The translations under genes and the position numbers were made by a program. The notes under the pieces were generated by a model that had not been told where the DNA came from, did not search any database, and was given only the letters and a program-made list of their open reading frames with translations. Shown in pieces: positions 1-6,983 of a stretch of DNA of 16,932 nt. Source of the stretch: Acidobacteriota bacterium. Lineage in GTDB: Bacteria; Acidobacteriota; Blastocatellia; RBC074. The stretch spans positions 1 to 16,932 of the forward strand of contig JADJLO010000040.1 in assembly GCA_016710075.1 (NCBI GenBank), given 5' to 3'. Within the stretch, counting starts at the first letter, position 1. Every line of letters begins with the position of its first letter.

Positions 1-47
1 TTTTTTGTCCGTCCCTTTCAGGGCCGGAAAACGTGATGAACCGGATA

Positions 48-105
48 CCAGGGGCTCGCGCTACGCGCTCACCCCTGGCTATTTTCTCCGGCGCCTTTGG
101 CGCCG
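48..105. repeat. Two adjacent GC-rich palindromes in non-coding DNA
   Basis: The 7-base arms CCAGGGG (48-54) and CCCCTGG (72-78) form a perfect stem around a 17-base CG-rich loop. Directly downstream, CGGCGCC (89-95) and GGCGCCG (99-105) form a second perfect 7-base stem with a TTT loop. The surroundings add weaker symmetry: CCGGAAAA (24-31) faces TTTTCTCCGG (82-91). Compact double hairpins like this in intergenic DNA are typical of interspersed palindromic repeats, but only one copy lies in the window, so repetition is inferred. It could also end transcription of the minus-strand gene that finishes at 157, although no T-run follows it in that direction. Bases 1-156 hold no recognisable gene. 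Confidence 0.45.
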
Positions 106-156
106 TTGAGTTCACCAACAGTATCAGTTAATTATTTGCGTCACATCAGTAAGTAA

Positions 157-1073
157 TCAGTTGCGCTTATAGATGCATTTCTGATTGTCCGATTTGACGT
201 AATAGGACTTGTAGTTCGAGGCTTTTTTATCCATACAACCGGCCAGATTCAGAAGCTCGACCTTGCGGAATTCAATGGGGTGGCTTTCGCTTTGCAGGAA
301 ATGTAGCCCTCGCTGAGCAGCGTGCCGTCTTTCTTGACTGCCGGGTCGAAGCCGGCGACGTTGCCGCCTCCGATCTGAGGCTGTTGATATTCGAGCACCG
401 GCTTGCCGTCGATCATATGCCGGATCGAGGTATCGCCAAGCACTTCAACTTCGACCCTCACCCATTGATCGCCGTCATAGGTTTTCGAAGTCGAGTTGAC
501 GCAGTGCGTGGTGAAGAGCTTGCCGTTGATGACCACATTCGTGCCGGGAGTGCAGAGGTTTGCCGTCGTTCGCTCCCCTTGCCCAGCCCCCAGAAGCTGC
601 ACTTCGATCGAGATGGGGAAATCCTGGTTCTTCCCCATGCTCTTCGCGGATTGACAATGGACCATGATGCCGCTGTTGCGGGTCGCCCACCCGGCTCCTC
701 CGGGTGCCTGATCTCCAACAAAACGATACTCAACCGCGATCAGGTAATATGAAAATTTGTCCTTGTAAAAAATATGGCCGAAGCGGTTGTTGAATTTATC
801 GTATTTTTCATACCCGACCTTCATCACTCCGTTCTCAACCCTGAAGGTGTCGCCGAAGTTGTCGTTCAGATCATATCCGGCTATCTTAACGTCCCACCCC
901 GTCAAATCTCTGCCGTTAAATAACTTGATCCATTCCTTCTTGTCGGGATCATTCGATTTCTGCGCCAAAACAATCTCCGGGGCGATGAGTGAACTCATTG
1001 CCGGAATAATTAACATCATCACGATCATTGAAATCGCAAAAACAGAAAATAAAGCTACAGATTTAAATCTCAT
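157..1073 (-). CDS. Secreted DUF1080 (3-keto-disaccharide hydrolase domain) protein, one frameshift
   Basis: The product is an exported protein with a DUF1080 domain (Pfam PF06439), a concanavalin-like fold linked to hydrolysis of 3-keto-glycosides and common in Acidobacteriota, Planctomycetota and Bacteroidota. The start chosen is the ATG at 1073, which has GGAGG 6 bases upstream and yields MRFKSVALF followed by a hydrophobic signal peptide ending near IVLAQK. The family pattern is visible: WIKLFNGRDLTGWDV near the mature N terminus, then FRVENGVMKVGY, NSGIMVHCQS, SIEVQLLG and a late VRVEVEVLG/IDGKPVLEYQQP stretch. After EGYIS, near 296-299, one C is missing. Restoring it gives LQSESHPIEFRKVELLNL, then a tail with two cysteines (GCMDKKASNYKSYY...CIYKRN) ending at the TGA at 157-159. 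The uncorrected frame instead stops at 249. Family assignment is firm; the natural substrate is unknown. Confidence 0.82.
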
Positions 1074-1338
1074 CGGCTTCCTCCATAAAATAAGGGTTTG
1101 CAGGATCAAATTGTGGCTATCCTAGAAGATAAACCCGATTTCTTCAAACCAGCGAAGGCCGGTGCGGGTGGCGATCAGACCGCCTCTTCGTTTAACATAT
1201 GAGCCCCTTTTGAAAATTCAGCCTGGTATTCCTGGCGAGGATGCAACCGAAGTGGAATCGAATCGTTCTAAGATCCGGCAGTTGCACCCCCTGAATTACG
1301 GGCGATGCCTTTTTGGAGAAGGAATAAAAGGAGTAACT
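1074..1338. other. Divergent intergenic region
   Basis: This region separates the minus-strand DUF1080 gene from the plus-strand TPR gene, so it should hold promoters for both. The candidate minus-strand promoter is listed separately. The plus-strand open frame extends back to 1162, but that part (MRVAIRPPLRLTYEPL...) has no signal peptide or family resemblance and is treated as non-coding. I see no convincing plus-strand promoter boxes. Confidence 0.5.
1119..1147 (-). promoter_or_regulatory. Candidate sigma-70-type promoter for the DUF1080 gene
   Basis: Reading the minus strand, TTGAAG (1147-1142) and TAGGAT (1124-1119) are separated by exactly 17 bases and lie about 45 bases upstream of the chosen ATG. 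The match to TTGACA/TATAAT is partial (four of six in each box). It is a plausible but unproven promoter. Confidence 0.3.
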
Positions 1339-2454
1339 ATGAAAAAACTTACCTCCCTGATTTTTGCGGCTTTGCTGGGTTTCACCTCGCTCACGGTATT
1401 TGCCGGGCCAGCCGGGCCAGCCGGGGTGTCGGGAGCATTCGACTGGGAAAAGGCGGTCTCGCTATACAAGCAGGGCCAGTTTCGCGAGGCGATAGAGGAG
1501 TTTCAAAAGGTTTTAAATGAGTATCCCGAGCACTCTGACAGCTTGAAATATGTCGGGCTTTCATATTTTCAATTGAAGGAGTACCAGCCGGCAATAGAGC
1601 CGCTGGACAAGGCGCTGGTGCTCAAACGCAAGGAGGGTCGCAACGATCCTGAACTGCTTCGCGCGCTGGGCCAGTCGTTTCTCTCCTTGAATCAGTTCGA
1701 CAGGGCCCTGCCGCACCTGGAACTGCTTGCCAGGATACAGATGAATCTGGCGGCCAACTATTACCTTCTGGGAGTGGCCTATTCAAATCTGAATCGGGCG
1801 CAGGAAGCGGCCGAAGCCTATCAGAAGGCGGTCAAACTCGACCCCAGGGATTCCGATTCCTGGTATTATCTCGGCGTCCAGTATTTTCGCGGTGGAAAGA
1901 TGACTGAGGCGATCTCGTCGCTCAGGAACGGGCTCTCAGCCGCGCCCCGCAACTCCGAGATCCTTGGACTGCTGGCTGAGTCCATGCTCAGACAGGGCGC
2001 CGCCGTAGATGACGAAAAGAAGAGCGCGCCACTATTCGATGAGGCAATAAAGACCGCGACGACTCTGCGATCGGTTCGCGAAGATGCGGATTCTCTTGAT
2101 CTGCTGGGACGGGCTTATCTTGCTGCGGGGAAGTTCACCAACGCCGAGATGACGCTCTCAAGAGCGCTTGAAACAAGCAAGGCTCCGACAGCCACTCTTT
2201 ATTTCAACCTCGGGTTTGCCCATTCTCAGAACAAATCGTGGAACCGCGCGGCTGAAATGCTCTCACAGGCCAGCAAGATGAGCCCCGGTGATCTAAATAC
2301 GCTTTATTATCTGGGTTATGTCCTTGAAAATCTGAGGCGATATCAGCAGGCTCTGGATGCCTAGACGCGGGCCTGGGAAATCAGCGGTCGCAGCAACGCC
2401 GACATCAAGGCGAGCATCGACCGCGTCACACCACTTATCAAGAATGGTGTGTGA
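1339..2454 (+). CDS. Secreted tetratricopeptide-repeat protein, interrupted by an in-frame TAG
   Basis: The start is the ATG at 1339, with AGGAG at 1329-1333; it opens a clear signal peptide, MKKLTSLIFAALLGFTSLTVFA. The mature N terminus begins with a short Gly/Pro/Ala run (GPAGPAG). The rest is built of about nine TPR units, for example AVSLYKQGQFREAIEEFQKV, YYLLGVAYSNLNRAQEAAEA and LYYLGYVLENLRRYQQALDA. TPR arrays are protein-protein interaction scaffolds; the protein is probably periplasmic, partner unknown. A TAG at 2362-2364 ends the frame after 341 residues. The same frame then continues with TRAWEISGRSNADIKASIDRV to a TGA at 2452-2454, which completes the last TPR helix. Tyr (TAC or TAT) is the likely original codon at the TAG. 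A strict caller would end the gene at 2364. Confidence 0.75.
2427..2451 (+). other. Perfect 7-bp hairpin at the end of the TPR gene
   Basis: CACACCA (2427-2433) and TGGTGTG (2445-2451) pair perfectly across an 11-base loop and abut the TGA at 2452. There is no T-run directly after it (the nearest is TTTTT at 2484-2488), so a Rho-independent terminator is possible but weakly supported. Confidence 0.25.
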
Positions 2455-2499
2455 AGCAACGATGAGGTTGAAGTCTGAAGATCTTTTTCGATACTGGAC

Positions 2500-2544
2500 T
2501 TTGAACTTTGAACTTTGACTTTAAACTTTGAACTTTAAACTTTT
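2500..2544 (+). repeat. Degenerate heptamer tandem repeat (TTTGAAC)n
   Basis: Six successive units run TTTGAAC, TTTGAAC, TTTGAC, TTTAAAC, TTTGAAC, TTTAAAC, followed by TTTT. The array sits in the gap between the TPR gene and the S41 protease gene, directly upstream of the latter's ribosome binding site. It resembles the short heptanucleotide tandem repeats known from cyanobacterial intergenic regions. Slippage during replication would explain its origin. No function can be read from it. Confidence 0.6.
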
Positions 2545-2564
2545 CTTGTGTTCGGAGGGTTTTA

Positions 2565-4211
2565 GTGATCAAGAAGCGGCAGCGAAAAATTGTATTGGTG
2601 CTCATGATTCTGGTCTTGAGCGGATCAGCGGTGATCACGACGCGTGCGATTACGCAGGAGAGAATCGCGCAGGAGAAGCTCAGCCGGGATTACATTCAGG
2701 GAATGGAGCTGATCCGGGAAAACTACGTCGAACCGATGGAGTACGAGTTGCTGACGACGACCGCCATTCAGGGGATGCTCCGCTCGCTTGATCCTCATTC
2801 AAGTTTTTACGACCGAAAGACGTTTGATGAATTCAGAATGGAGCAGCGGAGCCAGTATTACGGCATTGGAGCCTCAATCCAGCAGCGGAATCGAGGCGTC
2901 TACATTATCGAGCCATTCAAGGATACGCCGGCGGGTCGCGCAGGATTGCGTTACGGCGATCAGATCATAGCAATCAACGGGCAGAATTCCGAGAACTGGA
3001 ACTCCGACAAAGTCCGGGATAATCTGCGCGGCGAGCTTGGGACCGAAGCCCGGGTCACGGTCAGACGCGCCGGCGTGGATATTCCCGTCAACGTGACCAT
3101 GGAACGTGCGGCCGTCGATCTGCCGTCGGTATCGGGTTTTTACATGCTCAAACCCGGGGTCGGCTACATCGCGCTTTCACGCGGGTTCCATTCGACAACC
3201 AGCGACGAGATTTTCGCGGCGATTAACGAACTGAAAGCAGGCGGAATGCAGTCACTCGTATTCGATCTGAGAGGCAATCCCGGCGGCTATCTGGACCAGG
3301 CGATCCGGGTAGCGGACAAGTTTCTGCAGCAGAGGTCAGACGATCGTTTCCGGTCAGAGCCGGGAAAGCCGGCTCGGCGACAAGGACTGGGCGGCTGAAT
3401 CGGGGATGCCGGATACCTTCCCGATGGTCGTGCTGATCGATGACGGATCAGCCTCGGCATCAGAGATCGTTGCCGGGGCGATTCAGGATCATGATCGCGG
3501 GTTGATCGTGGGAGAATCGAGCTTCGGCAAAGGGCTGGTCCAATCGATTTTCCCATTGAACGGCGGCGCCGGCCTGACACTGACCACGGCGAGATATTAC
3601 ACGCCGAGCGGGAGACTGATTCAGCGGGATTATTCCAGCGGCTCGCTACCAGTACCAATTCCAGCGTTATTCATTAAACGGCCAGACCGAAGCCAAAAAA
3701 CCGAGGAGTGACCAGCGGCGAACCGACACGGGCCGCATCGTCTATGGCGGCGGCGGCATCGATCCGGATATTAAAATCGAGCCTCAGACGACGACGAATG
3801 TTCAAAATACGATCTGGTCCACGGGGTCTGTTCATGTTCGTGACAACTGGTTGCCGGTAAAATACCTGTCGCACCCCAGTTCAAACGCAACGGAACGGAA
3901 TTCGATCACCTGCCGCAACCCGGCGAGTTCCTCATCACTGATGATTTGATGAAATCTTACCGGGACTTCATGAGCGAATTCATTGAGAAAAACAGGGATT
4001 TCGGTTTAACCATGGCATTGATTGACGAGAACATGGTTTCGCCAGAAGCAAGATCCGCGATGAAGTCCTGATTGCCGCCTACGGCGTGGATAAACAAAAA
4101 CAGATGACAGTGGAAAACGATGTCCAGTTACAGCGGGCAATTCAGGAGATCCCTCAATCCGCTCAACTGGCTGAACGGGCACGAAAGCTGAGCCGGACTT
4201 CAAAAAAATAA
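2565..4211 (+). CDS. S41-family C-terminal processing protease with PDZ domain, frameshifted
   Basis: This is a membrane-anchored or periplasmic serine protease of the Ctp/Prc type (MEROPS S41A). The start is GTG 2565, with GGAGGG at 2554-2559. An N-terminal hydrophobic segment (residues 9-30) precedes the typical LLTTTAIQGMLRSLDPHSSFY region, a PDZ domain (about residues 95-180, GIGASIQQ...DTPAGRAGLRYGDQIIAING), and the protease core LVFDLRGNPGGYLDQAIRVA. The Ser-Lys dyad is present: DDGSASASEIVAGA carries the serine and GESSFGKGLVQS the lysine. The frame breaks near 3332 and continues as QTIVSGQSRESRLGDKDWAA. It breaks again near 3645, continuing as YQYQFQRYSLNGQTEAKKPR, then near 3850 and near 4040, and closes at ARKLSRTSKK with TAA 4209-4211. 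Rebuilt length is about 548 residues, normal for the family. The catalytic region is undamaged, which argues for sequencing error. Confidence 0.82.
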
Positions 4212-4250
4212 CTAATTGCACGGATCCTATCTGCAAATGTTTGAGAAGAG

Positions 4251-5945
4251 ATGCAATTGTTGACGCGGAAATATTTTTTATTGATCGGTTCGATGGCGAT
4301 GCTGCTGGCTGCGGCGGGCGGCTGGCTCTATGCCGGCCGGACAAAACAGTCGGACATTGCCACATACGTTCCGGCGTCGGCCCTTGGATTCATCGAGATT
4401 CGCAACTGGCCGGATGCGGCACGACAGTTGAGCGAAACCAAAGGCTGGCGGCAACTGGCGCCGAGCTACAATATTTCGGGCATACCGGGAGTTCCCGGAT
4501 ACTTCAGCTCATTCTTGCAGGTACTGAGCAGTTCCGAATCGGCGGTTTTGTTACGATCACAATTTGCCGTGGTCGCGACAGGAATCGAGGCCCGAGGTGA
4601 AGAGGTCAGACCGCTTCTGGCGCTGATCATCGAGACACGGAGCAGTTCTTCGGATCTGGGCAAAATTGCAGAGAGGCGATTGCCCGAACTGGCACGCAGA
4701 ATATACGGGCGCGAGAACCGTGAGACAGTCGAATATGGCGGAGTAGAGATCACCGGCTTTTCTGGCGACAATCCTGATCGGAAGCTGCTGGCTGCGCGGA
4801 TCGAAGGCGAATTGATTCTGGCCAACAACCTCGATTCGATCCGAGCCTGCATCGATACCAGGCTCAACCGCACGCCGTCGATGGCCGGCAATTTTTATCT
4901 GCAGAATGCCCGTTCGATAATTGGTTCGGAAAGCGGCATTTTCGGCTTTGTCACAGGTGATGGTGTGAGCCGGCTTCTGCGTTTCGCCGCGTATCTCGCG
5001 TCGAGCCCTGCCCTGAGCCGGACCGGAGTAATTGAAACATTGCAGGATGTTCTGACCGATCTGGCTTCAAAGGCCTCGGATGGAATTGCATATTCATCGA
5101 ATTTCGAAAACGGGCAGGCGGTTGAACGTTATGCCCTGCTGGGCAAACCGGATCTGATTGACGCGCTCAAACCGATCATCCGGGTCAACAGGGCCGAGCC
5201 GAAATTGATCGAGCTCGTCCCGGATTCTGCGCGTGAGTTCACGATCATCAACGTCGAGAACCCCACCGGCACGCTCGACGGAATCGAGACTGCCATTTCG
5301 GCAAGGATTGGTGCGGGTCAGAGCTTTCTTCTCCACCAGTTTCTTTCGAGCGTCAGGGAGGTCTTTATCGGCTCCAGCGGATCGCAGGTCGGTAACGAGA
5401 TGGCGAACTTCAATTATTCGAATCGGCTTGAAGACCGCATCTGGCTGATAAACTGCCTCAACCGTGTGGAAATGGAGCGCCGGGTTTTGGACTATCTCAG
5501 CCGGCAGAATAAACAGCCCGTGCGCCGCGAAAATTACGGTGGAACAGAGCTGCTCACCTCGGGCGCCGGCGCCGGTATCGCAGCGGCTTTTTACGGCAAC
5601 GTGCTGGCTGTCGGCGGCAGGGCCCAGATGATGAGGTTCCTCGATGTTGAAAGCAAACAGACCATCCGCCGGCTTCCTCAATTTTCCGGCCGTTGGATGC
5701 CGGCCGGTGATGAAGCCGCAATCATCAGCTTCAGCTCGATCAAGGACGATTCGACTGCGATGCTCTCGACAATCGCCCGCAGAGCCGGAAAAAGCTTCGA
5801 TCCCGCAGCCGGCGAGGCCGCCGCGTCTCAACTATCGATGGCCTCAAGCGTAGTTTCACTCAAAGACCGTGGCATATTCATCGAATCCCGCTCCGCATTC
5901 GGCCCTTTCCCGCTGATCGTTTCGATTTTCGACGGGCTGTATTAA
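4251..5945 (+). CDS. Membrane-anchored DUF3352-like protein
   Basis: This 564-residue open frame is the only long gene in the window with no interruption. The ATG at 4251 has only a weak purine-rich site (GAGAAGAG) just upstream. Residues 1-28 (LLTRKYFLLIGSMAMLLAAAGGW) form a signal anchor or signal peptide. The mature part starts TYVPASALGFIEIRNWPDAAR, the opening typical of DUF3352 (Pfam PF11832) proteins, which appear to be envelope proteins of unknown function. The body alternates beta-rich segments such as GGVEITGFSG and LLAARIEGELILANNLDSIRA, and has no catalytic motif I recognise. It begins 39 bases after the protease gene, so cotranscription is plausible. A 245-codon open frame on the opposite strand inside it is a shadow. 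The DUF3352 assignment rests on resemblance of the N-terminal part and is moderately confident. Confidence 0.68.
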   Translation: MQLLTRKYFLLIGSMAMLLAAAGGWLYAGRTKQSDIATYVPASALGFIEIRNWPDAARQLSETKGWRQLAPSYNISGIPGVPGYFSSFLQVLSSSESAVLLRSQFAVVATGIEARGEEVRPLLALIIETRSSSSDLGKIAERRLPELARRIYGRENRETVEYGGVEITGFSGDNPDRKLLAARIEGELILANNLDSIRACIDTRLNRTPSMAGNFYLQNARSIIGSESGIFGFVTGDGVSRLLRFAAYLASSPALSRTGVIETLQDVLTDLASKASDGIAYSSNFENGQAVERYALLGKPDLIDALKPIIRVNRAEPKLIELVPDSAREFTIINVENPTGTLDGIETAISARIGAGQSFLLHQFLSSVREVFIGSSGSQVGNEMANFNYSNRLEDRIWLINCLNRVEMERRVLDYLSRQNKQPVRRENYGGTELLTSGAGAGIAAAFYGNVLAVGGRAQMMRFLDVESKQTIRRLPQFSGRWMPAGDEAAIISFSSIKDDSTAMLSTIARRAGKSFDPAAGEAAASQLSMASSVVSLKDRGIFIESRSAFGPFPLIVSIFDGLY

Positions 5946-6218
5946 AAGGATGGCTTCCCCGAAATAATGAATATTTACGGTGGAGCGAGGCGAAGCCGAG
6001 CGGAACTAAATTTGAATAGAACTCAGCCAGAGGCAGGGATTGAGCAAAGTTTAGCGCATTTATGTCGCCCGTCACGGGGTCAGATTCTGTTGATTACAAA
6101 CCCAGGTCGCTCCTTCGGCCTCGATAAAAATCCCTGTGCAATCACTGAAACCGTTCTCGTCAGAAAAGTTCCGTTCGTCAATCAGTCAATCAAAGCAAAG
6201 AGTAAAAAGGAGATTCTG
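5946..6218 (+). other. Gap before lolD without a recognisable gene
   Basis: An open frame runs through this gap in phase with LolD from an ATG at 5967. Its roughly 80 residues (MNIYGGARRSRAELNLNRTQ...) match nothing I know in LolD, and their composition looks non-coding. AAAAAGGAG at 6204-6212 is a strong ribosome binding site, suggesting translation begins just downstream. No lolC/lolE permease, the usual neighbour of lolD, is present here. Confidence 0.5.
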
Positions 6219-6882
6219 CTGAGCGCATCCGGCCTGACGAAGATCTATCAAGGCCGTGCGGAAGCGGTTGAGGTTTTCAAGGGTCTTGATCTGGAAGTCG
6301 GCAGGGGCGAGATGGTGGCTGTCATAGGCGAGTCGGGATCGGGCAAATCGACGCTTTTGCACCTGCTTGGAGGGCTCGACAGGCCAAACGCGGGAAGCGT
6401 CAAAATCGACCAGATTGACATCACAAAATCCACTGAGCTAGACTTGGCTCGATTTCGAAATCGGCAGATCGGTTTCATCTTTCAATTCCATCACCTGTTA
6501 CCAGAATTTTCGGCAATTGAGAACGTCATGATGCCACTGCTGATCGGTGGTGAACTCAAGCAAAGTGCGCAAATCCGCGCGTTAGATCTTTTAAAGCGTA
6601 TTGGGCTTGGTGAGCGCATCGAGCATCGCCCTGGAGAGCTTTCCGGCGGTGAGCAGCAGAGGGTCACTGGCACGCGCCATTGCCCGTTCGCCGCAAATAC
6701 TGCTGGCCGACGAACCCACAGGCAATCTGGACCAGCGAACCGGCGACGAAGTCCGCCAACTCATCAGGCAGTTGCAGATCGAAGGCGCATAAGGTGCAAT
6801 CATAGTCACACACAACGAACGCCTGGCCGAGAACTGCGACAGAATTCTGAGACTTGAGAATGGAAGATTGATCGAGTTGTGA
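6219..6882 (+). CDS. lolD: Lipoprotein-releasing ABC transporter ATPase LolD, one frameshift and one in-frame stop
   Basis: LolD is the cytoplasmic ATPase of the LolCDE complex, which extracts lipoproteins from the inner membrane for delivery to the outer membrane. All ABC motifs are readable: Walker A GESGSGKST (about 6331-6357), a Q-loop in the LolD-typical context FIFQFHHLLPEFSAIENV, signature LSGGEQQR, Walker B ILLADEPTGNLD and H-loop IVTHNE. One base is lost near 6664, after EQQRV; the protein continues as SLARAIARSPQILLADEP in another frame. A TAA at 6790-6792 then interrupts, after QIEGA, and the same frame resumes with GAIIVTHNERLAENCDRI up to TGA 6880-6882. The start is unresolved: the ribosome binding site at 6204-6212 points to CTG 6219 (or CTG 6216/ATT 6213), none a common start. 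MacB-type ATPases are the main alternative, but the FQFHHLLPEF context favours LolD. Confidence 0.78.
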
Positions 6883-6905
6883 GCCCGTTTTCCAGACAGG
6901 CTCAA

Positions 6906-6921
6906 AGCAGTAACCACTGCT
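6906..6921 (+). other. Short perfect hairpin between lolD and clpC
   Basis: AGCAGT (6906-6911) and ACTGCT (6916-6921) pair perfectly around a 4-base loop. Just before it, GAGCC (6881-6885) can pair with GGCTC (6898-6902). No T-run follows either stem, so a terminator is only a weak possibility. Confidence 0.2.
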
Positions 6922-6983
6922 GGTGTTCCCTGAGCAACGATCAGAGAACGTCAGTTGTCCCTTGATCGGAAGTAATAAATCGG

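Noticed and set aside
384..752. 122-codon plus-strand open frame opposite the DUF1080 gene
   Set aside because: The DUF1080 reading on the minus strand carries a signal peptide, ribosome binding site and domain motifs; the plus-strand frame has none.
2500..2544. CRISPR array
   Set aside because: The repeated unit is only 7 bases with no spacers; it is a simple tandem repeat.
5094..5831. 245-codon open frame on the minus strand
   Set aside because: It lies wholly inside the intact DUF3352-like gene on the plus strand, has no ribosome binding site or family resemblance, and reflects GC-rich codon structure.
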